Positions 45,162 through 54,382 of a stretch of 64,000 bases of DNA are shown here, piece after piece. A program made the position numbers and the translations under genes. The stretch spans positions 67,629-131,628 of the forward strand of contig JACKEP010000017.1 of NCBI GenBank assembly GCA_020632915.1, read 5' to 3'. The notes beneath the pieces were generated by a model. The model was given only the letters and a program-made list of their open reading frames with translations, searched no databases and was not told the origin of the DNA. The first letter of the stretch is position 1. Each line of letters begins with the position of its first letter. This DNA comes from Alphaproteobacteria bacterium (GTDB taxonomy: Bacteria; Myxococcota_A; UBA796; GCA-2862545).

Positions 45162-47402
45162 GTGGTGCGCACCAGTTCCGTCCCAGTCCCGACCTCCCTC
45201 GCCCTCGTGCTGCTCGCCAGCGCCTGCGGCGTGGGCCCCAACGACGCCGTCTGCATCGACAATGCGGCGTTCTTCCGCGACAAGGTCTACCCCGAGGTCG
45301 TCCAGCCCACGTGCATGGCCTGCCACACGGCCGACGGCCTCGCGCGCGACTCCGACCTCGTGTTCGTGACCACCGCGCGTCCCGACCACGAGGCCGCCAA
45401 CCTCGAGGTGCTCGCCGAGGTGGCCGGCCTGGAGCGTGAGGGCCAGTCCATCGTGCTGCGCAAGCCGCTGGGCATGGACCAGCACGGCGGTGGCCCGGTG
45501 CTCGCTGAGGACAGCGAGGCCTACGCGCTGCTCACCGAGTTCGTGTCCCGCCTCGACGCGCCCGTCGTCTGCGACGACGTCGGGAAGGTCACCAGCGCCG
45601 ACGCCGGCCTCAAGCTGATGTCGCCGGTGTCCACGCTGCGCAAGGCCGCCCTGCTCGCCACCGGCCACCTGCCGTCCGCCGACCAGACCGCCCGGGTGCG
45701 CACCGGCGGTGAGGCCGCGCTGGTCACCGCGGTGTGGGAGCTGATGGACGACCCGGCGTTCAGCGACGTGTTCATGGAGCGCCTCAACGACGTCCTGCAC
45801 ACCGACCGCTACCTGCGCGACAACGACGCCATCGGCATCGTCGACGACGACGACTTCCCCAGCCTGTACTGGTACGAGGACGCCGGCGACGGCGACTACA
45901 GCAAGGCCCGCGAGCGCACCAACGACGCCATCGCCCGCGAGCCGCTCGAGCTGGCCGCGTGGGTGATGCGCAACGACCGGCCGTGGACCGAGGTGCTCAC
46001 CGCCGACTACACGATGGTCAACGCCTACTCGGCGCAGGCCTACGGCATCCAGGGCACCGACTGGCCCTCGCCCGCCGACCCGGCCTCCCTCGACTTCTAC
46101 CCGGCGCGCATCGAGGGCTTCCCCCACGCGGGCATGCTCACGACGCCGGCGTTCCTCAACCGCTACCCGACGACGCCGACCAACCGGAACCGGCACCGGG
46201 CGTGGTTCTTCTACAAGACCTTCCTGGCCACCGACATCCTCACGTTCGCCGACCGCCCGATCGACCCCACGGTGAGCTCGGCCCACAACCCCACGGCCAA
46301 CGACCCGCAGTGCACCGTGTGCCACGCCACGATGGACCCGGTCGCCGGCGCCTTCCAGAACTGGGACGAGGAGGGCCGCAACCGCCCCCGCGAGGAGGGC
46401 TGGTACGCCGAGATGGTGCCGCCGGGCTTCGGCGAGTCGATGCTGCCGTCTCCCGAGCGCACCCACGCCCTGTCGTGGCTCGCCCAGCAGGCGGTCAGCG
46501 ACCCGCGCTTCCCCACCGCCGCGGTCCGCCTGATGCTGGAGGCCTACACGGGCCTCGCGCCGCTCACCACGGCCACCGCCGGCGACGACGCCGAGAAGAA
46601 GGCGGCCCTGTCGCTGCAGGACAAATGGGTCGAGGAGGTCGCCACCGAGCTCGTCGCCCGTGACCACGACATCAAGTACGCCATCGAGCGCGTGCTCACC
46701 TCGCGGTACTTCCGCGCGATCGAGGACGTGTCGGCCGCCGACGGCGCCCTGCTGCAGGCCGGCACCGCCCACCTGCTCACGCCCGAGGAGCTCGACCGCA
46801 AGATCACCGCGATCACCGGCATGCCGTGGCGCTCCAGCGCCAGCAGCCGCGACCTGCTCCTCGACCGCTACCTGATGCTGTACGGCGGCATCGACTCGTT
46901 CAGCGTGCTCGACCGCCTGCGCGACCCCAACGGCATCATGGCCGCCATCCAGCTGCGCATGGCCACCGAGATGGCGTGCGAAGCGATCCCCCACGACCTC
47001 GTGCTCGACAACGCCCAGCGCCGGCTGATGCCCTACGCCGAGACGTCGTACGAGCCGTTCACCGACGACGGCTTCGAGGTGCCCGAGGCCGAGGCCGCCA
47101 TCCGCCGCAACCTGCAGTACCTGCACCTGCGGATGCTCGGTGAGGACCTCGAGCTCGACAGCCCCGAGCTCGACGCCACCTACCAGCTCTGGCTCGACAC
47201 CTGGCGCGCCGGCAAGGACGCGATGGTCGCGGGCGAGGTCGACGACGACCTGATGGGCGCGTGCACCGCGCAGAACGATCCCTGGACCGGCGACAGCCTG
47301 CCGTCGGACCACCGCGTCACCCGCGACCCGCGCTTCACCGTGCGGGCCTGGGTGACCGTCTTCGCCTACCTCGCCGCCGACTGGCGCTTCCTCTACGAGT
47401 GA
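45162..47402 (+). CDS. Exported planctomycete-type cytochrome c (DUF1588/1592-like) lipoprotein
   Basis: 746 residues from GTG 45162 (the next codon is also GTG). Lipobox-like LASAC at Cys22. Two heme motifs: CMACH (51-55) in the N-terminal PSCyt-like domain and CTVCH (about 384-388) in PQCTVCHATMDPVAG, the context of DUF1588-type proteins. The helical middle has RNRHRAWFFYKTFLATDI. It is always seen paired with a DUF1501 or DUF1552 protein, as here (11 bp downstream). The likely place is the periplasm or outer surface; the reaction is unknown. Confidence 0.75.
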   Translation: MVRTSSVPVPTSLALVLLASACGVGPNDAVCIDNAAFFRDKVYPEVVQPTCMACHTADGLARDSDLVFVTTARPDHEAANLEVLAEVAGLEREGQSIVLRKPLGMDQHGGGPVLAEDSEAYALLTEFVSRLDAPVVCDDVGKVTSADAGLKLMSPVSTLRKAALLATGHLPSADQTARVRTGGEAALVTAVWELMDDPAFSDVFMERLNDVLHTDRYLRDNDAIGIVDDDDFPSLYWYEDAGDGDYSKARERTNDAIAREPLELAAWVMRNDRPWTEVLTADYTMVNAYSAQAYGIQGTDWPSPADPASLDFYPARIEGFPHAGMLTTPAFLNRYPTTPTNRNRHRAWFFYKTFLATDILTFADRPIDPTVSSAHNPTANDPQCTVCHATMDPVAGAFQNWDEEGRNRPREEGWYAEMVPPGFGESMLPSPERTHALSWLAQQAVSDPRFPTAAVRLMLEAYTGLAPLTTATAGDDAEKKAALSLQDKWVEEVATELVARDHDIKYAIERVLTSRYFRAIEDVSAADGALLQAGTAHLLTPEELDRKITAITGMPWRSSASSRDLLLDRYLMLYGGIDSFSVLDRLRDPNGIMAAIQLRMATEMACEAIPHDLVLDNAQRRLMPYAETSYEPFTDDGFEVPEAEAAIRRNLQYLHLRMLGEDLELDSPELDATYQLWLDTWRAGKDAMVAGEVDDDLMGACTAQNDPWTGDSLPSDHRVTRDPRFTVRAWVTVFAYLAADWRFLYE

Positions 47403-47413
47403 CGGAGTCCACG

Positions 47414-48679
47414 ATGAAGATGGATCGACGTGACTTCCTCAAGTGGACCGCCGCTGCCGGCATGGTGGCGACCGCTCCCCGCTGGATGCCCACCGCGCGC
47501 GCCGCGACCGAGGCCTGGCAGGGCCCGTACTGGCTGACGATCCACGCCGCGGGCGGCTGGGATCCGACGCTGCTGTGCGACCCGAAGGGCCGCGCCAACG
47601 AGAACACGCCCGACCCGGTGAACCACTACTTCACCGACGACATCGTCGAGGTCGGCCCGTTCCGCGCCGCGCCCGTGTCCGGTCACCGCACGTTCCTCGA
47701 GCGCTTCCGCGACGACCTGCTCGTGATCAACGGCATCGACGCGCAGACCAACAGCCACGAGACGGGCACGCGCTACACGTGGAGCGGCAGCATGGACCCG
47801 GGCTACCCGGCGCTGCCGGCCCTCGTGGCCGCCGCCGAGCCCGCGCGGCCCTCGCTCGCGTACGTCTCCCACGGTGGCTACGACATCACCGACGGCCTCG
47901 TGGCGCCCACGCGCCTGCCCGACACGAGCGCGATCCTGCAGATCGCCTACCCCGAGCGCCTCGACGAGGACGAGCCCGACTCCACGCTGCTGCCCGAGTC
48001 GATGCTCGCGCGGCTCCGGTCGGCCCGCGACGCCCGCCTGCAGCGCCAGATCGACGCCGCCACGCTGCCGCGCGTCAAGCGCGCCATGTCGGTGCTGCAG
48101 CAGGCCCGCACCGGCGACAACGAGCTCGCCGCGCTGGCGGAGTCGCTGCCGGCCACGCTCGACGGGTCCAACAACCCGCTGCGTCGCCAGGCCCAGGTCT
48201 CCATCGCCTGCTTCAAGGCCGGCGTGTCGATGTCGGCGTCGCTGTCGATGGGCGGCTTCGACACCCACGGCAACCACGACGACAGCCACACGCCCAACCT
48301 GCAGCGCATCGTCGAGGCCGTCACCTACGCCATGGACGAGGCCGAGCGCGCGGGCATCGCCGACAAGCTCATCATCGTGGTCGGCTCCGACTTCGCCCGC
48401 ACGCCCTGGTACAACGACACCAACGGCAAGGACCACTGGTCCATCACCAGCATGATGATGATGGGTCCGGGCATCCGCGGCGGCCGCGTCATCGGCGCCA
48501 CCGACGAGCGCCAGGTCCCCGTCGGCCTCGACGCGGGCACGCTCCGCACCGTCTCGTCCGGCGGCATCCGCATCACGCCGGCCGACGTCCACGCCAGCCT
48601 GCGTCAGCTCGCCGGCATCGACGGGAAGGATCCGGCCAGCCGGTACCCCGTCGGCTCCCTGCTCCCGATCCTGGGGTGA
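47414..48679 (+). CDS. Tat-exported DUF1501 protein (alkaline-phosphatase-like fold)
   Basis: 421 residues. The N-terminus is MKMDRRDFLKWTAAAG, a twin-arginine signal, with cleavage near TARA-A. Body motifs of DUF1501, which belongs to the alkaline phosphatase/sulfatase superfamily: INGIDAQTNSHETGTRYTW, FDTHGNHD, IIVVGSDFARTP and GKDHWSITSMMMMGPGI with the His-rich metal positions. GGAG precedes the ATG. It follows the cytochrome gene by 11 bp, so the two proteins probably act together in the envelope. Confidence 0.85.
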   Translation: MKMDRRDFLKWTAAAGMVATAPRWMPTARAATEAWQGPYWLTIHAAGGWDPTLLCDPKGRANENTPDPVNHYFTDDIVEVGPFRAAPVSGHRTFLERFRDDLLVINGIDAQTNSHETGTRYTWSGSMDPGYPALPALVAAAEPARPSLAYVSHGGYDITDGLVAPTRLPDTSAILQIAYPERLDEDEPDSTLLPESMLARLRSARDARLQRQIDAATLPRVKRAMSVLQQARTGDNELAALAESLPATLDGSNNPLRRQAQVSIACFKAGVSMSASLSMGGFDTHGNHDDSHTPNLQRIVEAVTYAMDEAERAGIADKLIIVVGSDFARTPWYNDTNGKDHWSITSMMMMGPGIRGGRVIGATDERQVPVGLDAGTLRTVSSGGIRITPADVHASLRQLAGIDGKDPASRYPVGSLLPILG

Positions 48680-48683
48680 GCCC

Positions 48684-50105
48684 GTGCGCAGCCACCTGAC
48701 CCTGACCCTGCTCCTCGCCGCCTGTGGCGGTGCCGTCGGCACCGACGCCGACGACCCGTTCACCACGCCCCTGCCCACCTGCGGCGACGGCGTGCTCGAT
48801 CTGGGCGAGGAGTGTGACGACGGCGCCGCCAACAGCGACGCCGGCGCGGACGCGTGCCGCAGCACCTGCCGGGTCGCCTCGTGCGGCGACGGCGTCGTGG
48901 ACGGCGACGAGGTCTGCGACGACGGCAACGGCATCGGCGGGGACGGCTGCGACCCCACGTGCTCGCCCGAGACCGGCCCGCTGGAGGCCGAGCCCAACGA
49001 CGTCCCGTTCCAGGCCACGGCCGTGCAGCCCGGGCTGCCCGTCTCCGGCGGTCTGCCCGAGTACGACGTCGACTGCTACAAGGTCTCGGTCGCCGACAAC
49101 GCCTGGATCGACGCTCGTGCCACCGGACCCGATGGCACCTGCCCCCCCGAGCTGGTCCTCACCCTGTTCGCCCCGGATGGTGACGAGCTGTCGATCCTCT
49201 ACCCCGAGGCGGAGGACGGCTGCGTCCACCTCGACCCGAGCGTGGTCGAGGACGCGCGGTTCCTCGACGCCGGTGACTACACCGTGTGCGTCGAGGGCCT
49301 GCTGCGGACCGCGGTCCCTGCCTACAAGCTCACCCTCGAGGTGGGCGACGACTCGTGCCTGGGCACCGGGTTCACGCCCGATCCCGAGGACGACCCCGAC
49401 CGCGACGGGCTGGCCAACGCCTGCGACAGCGACGACGACGGCGACGGCGTCCTCGACGAAGACGACAACTGCCCCACCACGCCCAACGGCGGCCAGATCG
49501 GCCGGATGACCACGGCGCGCAACGGCTACATCGTCCACTGGCTGCTCGCCGGGCCCTACGCCAACGTGCCCGTCGGCCCGCTGGGGTCGTGCGACCCGTC
49601 CGAGGTCGACCAGACGGGCGTGCCCGACGCCGAGGCCGTGCCCGAGCTCGCGGGCAGCGCCGGCGACGCCACCTGGATCGCGTGGTTCGAGCCGGGCGAG
49701 ACCATCGACCTGACCGACGTCTACGACGCCCAGACCTACCGCGAGGCCTACGCGGTCAGCTGGGTCTACAGCGCCACCACCCGCGACGCCGTGCTCGCCG
49801 TCGGCGCCGACGACGGCCACCGCGTGTGGTTCGACGGGGAGCTCATCGGCAACGACCCCACCTGCCACGGCGTGAACACCGACCAGTTCGGCTACCCGGT
49901 CGAGCTCACCGCCGGCTGGCACCGCGTGATGATCAAGGTCCACGACCACGGCGGCGGCTGGGGCTTCAAGGCCCGGTTCAAGACGCCCGGCGGCAGCGCG
50001 ATCACCGATCTCGAGGTGAGCCTGTCGGCGCTCGGCTCGTGGGTCGACGACCAGGGCGACGAGGACGGCGACCACATCGGCGACGTCTGCGACCCCACCC
50101 CCTGA
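48684..50105 (+). CDS. Modular Cys-rich lipoprotein with PPC, TSP3 and PA14-like domains
   Basis: 473 residues from a GTG, 4 bp after the DUF1501 stop. Lipobox LLAAC (Cys14). In order: two DUF4215-type Cys-rich repeats (about 33-95, CGDGVLDLGEECDDG, CGDGVVDGDEVCDDGN); a pre-peptidase C-terminal-like domain beginning EAEPNDVPF; a thrombospondin type 3 segment (DPDRDGLANACDSDDDGDG); a PA14/GLEYA-like domain (about 290-440, ADDGHRVWFDGELIG); and a final TSP3 unit. It is probably a surface calcium-binding adhesin or carbohydrate-binding partner of the two upstream products. Confidence 0.75.
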   Translation: MRSHLTLTLLLAACGGAVGTDADDPFTTPLPTCGDGVLDLGEECDDGAANSDAGADACRSTCRVASCGDGVVDGDEVCDDGNGIGGDGCDPTCSPETGPLEAEPNDVPFQATAVQPGLPVSGGLPEYDVDCYKVSVADNAWIDARATGPDGTCPPELVLTLFAPDGDELSILYPEAEDGCVHLDPSVVEDARFLDAGDYTVCVEGLLRTAVPAYKLTLEVGDDSCLGTGFTPDPEDDPDRDGLANACDSDDDGDGVLDEDDNCPTTPNGGQIGRMTTARNGYIVHWLLAGPYANVPVGPLGSCDPSEVDQTGVPDAEAVPELAGSAGDATWIAWFEPGETIDLTDVYDAQTYREAYAVSWVYSATTRDAVLAVGADDGHRVWFDGELIGNDPTCHGVNTDQFGYPVELTAGWHRVMIKVHDHGGGWGFKARFKTPGGSAITDLEVSLSALGSWVDDQGDEDGDHIGDVCDPTP

Positions 50106-50212
50106 CCGTTTCATCCTGACCCCGGCTTCCGTTCCCCCTCAAGCGCACCATCGTCCAACCGAACGAGACCCAGGACGCGTGCCCCCCGCGCGTCCGCGAC
50201 CCCACAAGGTCC

Positions 50213-51778
50213 ATGGCCAGCTCGACCGTCCACAACGATCCCGTCGACGAGGACCACGATCCTCCGACGGAGAACACCGACGCCGCCCCCGGCCGGGGCG
50301 GACGGTTGGTCGCGGATCGGTACGCCGTCCGGTACACGATCGCGCGCGGTGGCATGGGCGAGGTGGTGCTGGCCCAGCACGTCGACCTCGAGCGCTTCGT
50401 GGCGCTCAAGATCCTGGCGCCTCCGCGGCACTCGGGATCCCTCGACTTCGAGGACCGCTTCCGCCGCGAGGCGCGCACGCTGGCCTCGTTCGACCACCCG
50501 CACATCGTCACGCTCTACGACTTCGGCGTGCTCGACGACGGCCGCGCGTTCCTGGCGATGGAGTACATCGACGGCCCGCGCCTGACCGACCTGCTGCGGG
50601 ACGGCCCGATGCACCCGCTGCGCGTGGGCACGCTGATCTGCCAGGTGGGCCGCGCCCTGCGCTACGCCCACAAGCGCGGCGTCATCCACCGCGACCTCAA
50701 GCCGTCCAACATCCTCGTGCGCAAGACCGACAACGGCGAGCCGCACGTCAAGCTGGTGGACTTCGGCATCGCCAAGGTCGAGCGCGACCCGGAGCACGAC
50801 ACCGGCCACGGCGTGCTCCTCGGCTCGCCCCACTACATGGCGCCCGAGCAGATCGACGGCATCGGGGTCGACCCGCGCACCGACGTCTACGCCGTCGGCG
50901 TGCTCATGTTCCGCATGCTCACGGGCACCTACCCGTTCCACGGGCCCACCACGATGAGCGTGCTGATGGCCCACCTCGACGCGCCGGTGCCCGCGTTCGC
51001 CGACGCCGCGCCCCACGTGCAGGTGCCCGCCGACGTCGAGGCCGTGGTGCGCCGCTGCCTCGCCAAGCGCCAGGACGACCGCTACGCGAACATGGACGCG
51101 ATGATGGCCGACCTGGCGGGCGCCGTGGGCCTGCCGACGTCGGCGTGGCAGACCGGGTCGTTCGCGCGCCCCGCGGCGAGCACGCCGATGTCGGCCGCGA
51201 TCACGCTCGACAACGAGCTCACCGAGGCGTCCACCCACACCGACACGCTGTCGGCACCGGTCGCCGAGCTCGCCGAGCAGCGCGCGCCGCGGGTGGAGGC
51301 GCCGCCCGCGCCGTTCCCCACGGCGTGGGCCATCGCGGCCGCCGTCACGATGGTGCTCGCCGCCGGGCTGACGTGGTTCGTGGCGACGGCGTGGATGGCG
51401 ACCGCGGCGCACACTGCCGACGCCGACGTCGCCGCCGAGGCCCCGCGCGTGCTGCCGCCGCCGCCGCCGTTGCTGACCCGGCCCGAGGGCGAGGTGGAGG
51501 CCCCGCCCGACCCGGCACCGGTCCCCGCCAAGGCGCCGGCCAAGACGCCGTCGAAGCCTGCGGCGAAGGCGGCGCCGAAGGCCGCGCCGTCGCGCGCGAC
51601 CGCCGCACCGTCGTCCCAGACCGCCCCCAAGGCGACGCCCAAGGCCCCCCCGAAGGCGGCCCCGAAGGCCACGACCCCCGCGGACGCCGCTGCGCCCACC
51701 GCCACCGCCGAGCCCGCACCGGCCCCGCGCAAGGCGCGCGCGCCGGAGGGCTACCAGGGGGTGCCCGATGACCTGTGA
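50213..51778 (+). CDS. Membrane-anchored Ser/Thr protein kinase
   Basis: 521 residues. A disordered N-terminus (1-30) leads to an intact kinase domain: GGMGEV (46-51), Lys66 (VALKIL), HRDLKPSN (159-166), DFG (183-185) and APE (210-212). One membrane helix lies near 366-392, followed by a Pro/Ala/Lys-rich extracytoplasmic tail of about 125 residues. It overlaps the TPR protein gene by 11 bp, so the kinase and TPR protein are likely partners. Confidence 0.9.
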   Translation: MASSTVHNDPVDEDHDPPTENTDAAPGRGGRLVADRYAVRYTIARGGMGEVVLAQHVDLERFVALKILAPPRHSGSLDFEDRFRREARTLASFDHPHIVTLYDFGVLDDGRAFLAMEYIDGPRLTDLLRDGPMHPLRVGTLICQVGRALRYAHKRGVIHRDLKPSNILVRKTDNGEPHVKLVDFGIAKVERDPEHDTGHGVLLGSPHYMAPEQIDGIGVDPRTDVYAVGVLMFRMLTGTYPFHGPTTMSVLMAHLDAPVPAFADAAPHVQVPADVEAVVRRCLAKRQDDRYANMDAMMADLAGAVGLPTSAWQTGSFARPAASTPMSAAITLDNELTEASTHTDTLSAPVAELAEQRAPRVEAPPAPFPTAWAIAAAVTMVLAAGLTWFVATAWMATAAHTADADVAAEAPRVLPPPPPLLTRPEGEVEAPPDPAPVPAKAPAKTPSKPAAKAAPKAAPSRATAAPSSQTAPKATPKAPPKAAPKATTPADAAAPTATAEPAPAPRKARAPEGYQGVPDDL

Positions 51779-52355
51779 GCGTCTCCGGGTCGCGTGGACC
51801 CTGGCGCCACTGGTCCTGATGCTGTCGTCCCCCGCCCTCGCAGGCGGCAAGGACGACGCGCGCACCTACTTCGTCGAGGGCCTGACCGCGGCGCAGCAGC
51901 ACGACTACCGGCTCGCCGTCGGCAACTTCCTCGCGTCGTGGGAGGCCTTCGAGCACCCCACCACGGCGCTGAACATCGCGCGCGCCTACGAGGACTACGG
52001 CGACCTGGAGCGCGCGCTGGTGTGGTACCGGCGCTTCCAGGAGATGGCGCCCCACCGCGCCGACGAGGCCGCCGACGCCGTGCTGCGCGTGACCCACGCG
52101 CTCGATCCCATCGACGCCGCCAAGGACGCCGCCACCGAGGCGGAGATCGCCGCGCTCAAGGCCCGCCTCGCCGCCCTGGAGTCGGGGGAGTCCCACCCCG
52201 TGGCCGCGACACCCCCGCCGGACGACGCGGCCCCTGCCCCCGCCGAGCCGCCGCCGGCCGCGCCCGCCGCCGACCCCGCCGCGAGCGCGTTGCCCACCGA
52301 GCGTGAGTTCGAGGACGCCATCCGCCGCGCCCGCGAGGCCGCCTCCAAGCGGTAG
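51768..52355 (+). CDS. Exported TPR-like protein
   Basis: 195 residues. A signal peptide spans residues 1-25 (LAPLVLMLSSPALAG). Residues 26-105 form TPR-like helical pairs (YFVEGLTAAQQHDYRLAVGNF, TALNIARAYEDYGDLERAL), then a short coiled coil (about 120-145) and a Pro/Ala linker ending in a helix. It lies in the periplasm and may be read by the extracytoplasmic tail of the overlapping kinase. Confidence 0.7.
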   Translation: MTCERLRVAWTLAPLVLMLSSPALAGGKDDARTYFVEGLTAAQQHDYRLAVGNFLASWEAFEHPTTALNIARAYEDYGDLERALVWYRRFQEMAPHRADEAADAVLRVTHALDPIDAAKDAATEAEIAALKARLAALESGESHPVAATPPPDDAAPAPAEPPPAAPAADPAASALPTEREFEDAIRRAREAASKR

Positions 52356-52364
52356 CGGCGCCGG

Positions 52365-53465
52365 TCAGCGGCCCGGGACGGCCGTGGCCACCGTGCGCGT
52401 CGACCACGCGACGGCGAGCTCGGGGCCCACACGCACGGCGGGCGACGCCGGCACGAGCCGTTGCTCCATCACGGCCCGCACCGCGAGGCCGACGCGGGCG
52501 GTCGGGCTCGGCCGCACCTCGAAGCCCAGCGCCAGGTCCACGCGCAACGGGTCGCCGACGTCGCCGTCGACGGTGTGGGCCTGCGGCCACGCATCGGTGG
52601 TGTAGCGGCTGTCGACATCCGGCGGCACCCGCACGTCCCACGTGGCGCCCAGGGCCACGATCGCGTCGATCGCGAAGAACCACCGCCGCGTCATCGCCAC
52701 GCGGGCGTGGTCGCGCAGCTGAACGCCCACCCCCACGCCGGACGCCGGCCCGCGCACGCTGTACGTCTCGAACGCCGCGCTGTGCAGCTCGTTCGACGGG
52801 GACCGCCACAGCAGGGACGGCCCCGCCACGAACGCGTGCTCACCCTCGCCGCGGAGGGTGTCCCAGAGCCCGGCGCCCACGGACACGCCGCCGCGCACCC
52901 AGCGCCCGCGCACGCTCGCCTCGCCACCGTCCCACGCCAGCCACGTCGACACGCGACCGCCGGAGCCGTCGACCCAGGCGGCGGCCTCGATCCCGACCCG
53001 CGGCGCCACCCCCACGCGCACCGCCACCTCGGCCACCGGGGCCAGCGGTCGCAGCGTCGTCGGGACGAACGGTATCAGGCCGCGCGCGGTCACCAGCACG
53101 GCCGGAGGCACCCGCGCCGGAGGCACCGCGCCCGACGCCAGCGCCTGCACCCACGGCTCGGCGGGCGTGCCGTGGTGGGACGGAAGCGCCCCCGGCCAGG
53201 CGTCCACGCGCGCCGCATCGAGCGCCGTCGCGTTGGCCACGGCGACGCAGTCCACCTCCCCCCGGTCCTCCGCCGCGTGTTGGGCGCGCACCAGGTAGGC
53301 CTCGGCGAGCGCGTCCCGGCGGCCGACACAGTCCGCGGGGGCCGCCTCGCACGCGGCGATGAGGGCCTCCGCTGACGGCAGCTCCAGGGTCGACCCGGCG
53401 CGGGCCTCGAGCGTGGTCAGCCCGGTGGCGACCGCGGCCAGGACGTACGGTGTGGCCAGCCTCAT
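52365..53465 (-). CDS. Exported hypothetical, probable beta-barrel or beta-rich protein
   Basis: 366 residues. A signal peptide spans 1-22 (TPYVLAAVATGLTTLEARA). Residues 25-110 are helical with Cys39 and Cys46 (ACEAAPADCVGRR), possibly a disulfide. From about 130 the chain alternates amphipathic strands (EVAVRVGVAPRVGIEAAAWV, GVSVGAGLW), as in outer-membrane barrels. Last gene of an ECF sigma/FecR-like operon; ATG overlaps the upstream stop (ATGA). Function unknown. Confidence 0.6.
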   Translation of the reverse strand: MRLATPYVLAAVATGLTTLEARAGSTLELPSAEALIAACEAAPADCVGRRDALAEAYLVRAQHAAEDRGEVDCVAVANATALDAARVDAWPGALPSHHGTPAEPWVQALASGAVPPARVPPAVLVTARGLIPFVPTTLRPLAPVAEVAVRVGVAPRVGIEAAAWVDGSGGRVSTWLAWDGGEASVRGRWVRGGVSVGAGLWDTLRGEGEHAFVAGPSLLWRSPSNELHSAAFETYSVRGPASGVGVGVQLRDHARVAMTRRWFFAIDAIVALGATWDVRVPPDVDSRYTTDAWPQAHTVDGDVGDPLRVDLALGFEVRPSPTARVGLAVRAVMEQRLVPASPAVRVGPELAVAWSTRTVATAVPGR

Positions 53466-54382
53466 CGTGCCTCCTCGTCCCGCAGCCGGGACACCAGCCG
53501 GACCACCGCGCGGGGGTCGGCCCCCGCCGCGTCCGCGACCTCCCACACCCGCTCCAGCCCGACGGCGTCGAGCCAGGTGGCGCCGAGCGCGCCGTGCCCA
53601 TCGCGGCCGACGAGGAGCGCCCGACCCGCCGGGATCGTCTGCCACGTCGCGCCGGTCGTGTCGCGCAGGGCCACGGTCCCGTCGCGGACGGCCACCATAC
53701 CCACCCCGTCGACGAGCCCGACGGTGAACGACGTGCCGAGGGGCACCGCCTCCAGCGACAGGCCCGCGAGACGCACCCGCACCGGATCCGGTCCGCCGTC
53801 GGTGTGGTCGACGTCGACCAACCCGGCGTGCAGCGTGGCGAGCGCGCCCTGGCGGGTGACGTCCGCACCGTCGCGCAGGTGCAGCCGGTCCTCCGACGTC
53901 GCCTCGGCCGGCACGCCTCCCTTGGGCGCGGGCGGCGCCGCCGGCACTGCCGCAACGACCGGGACGGCGGACCCGCGACGGACGGGGACGTCGACCGGCG
54001 CCAGGCCCGGACCCGCCGGCGCCGGGGCGACGGTGGGCGGGACGGGACGCGGCGGCACCACCACGGGCGCGTCCGTGGCCGCCGGCACCCCCACCTCCGC
54101 GGAGGTCGCGGAGGGCTGGGCCTGGGTCACGGATGGGGGGAGCGCCAGCCGGTCGACGAGACCGAGCCCGGCGAGCACGATCGCCGCGCCGAGGAGGGCC
54201 GCCACGGCCACACTCCGTCCGCGCACGGGCCGGCCGGCGCCGGCGTCCGGAACGTCCACGGGGGCCTCGGCGCGCCGGTCCACGGCGCCCAGCAGGCGCT
54301 CGGTGGCCCCGTCGACGGCGTCGAGGTCGGGGTCGGCGAAGTCGTCGCCGTCGAAGGCGTCGAGCCAGGGATCGCGCCTCAC
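53462..54382 (-). CDS. FecR-like membrane protein, putative anti-sigma factor
   Basis: 306 residues from a GTG overlapping the sigma gene stop (GTGA). Residues 1-55 are a cytoplasmic Asp-rich segment, one membrane helix lies at 58-76, then a Pro/Ala/Val linker (about 82-165) leads to a FecR-type beta domain (about 165-270: PLGTSFTVGLVDG, MVAVRDGTVALRD). In this arrangement the FecR-like protein usually controls the adjacent ECF sigma factor. No TonB-dependent receptor gene is present, unlike iron-responsive systems. Confidence 0.75.
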   Translation of the reverse strand: MRRDPWLDAFDGDDFADPDLDAVDGATERLLGAVDRRAEAPVDVPDAGAGRPVRGRSVAVAALLGAAIVLAGLGLVDRLALPPSVTQAQPSATSAEVGVPAATDAPVVVPPRPVPPTVAPAPAGPGLAPVDVPVRRGSAVPVVAAVPAAPPAPKGGVPAEATSEDRLHLRDGADVTRQGALATLHAGLVDVDHTDGGPDPVRVRLAGLSLEAVPLGTSFTVGLVDGVGMVAVRDGTVALRDTTGATWQTIPAGRALLVGRDGHGALGATWLDAVGLERVWEVADAAGADPRAVVRLVSRLRDEEAR

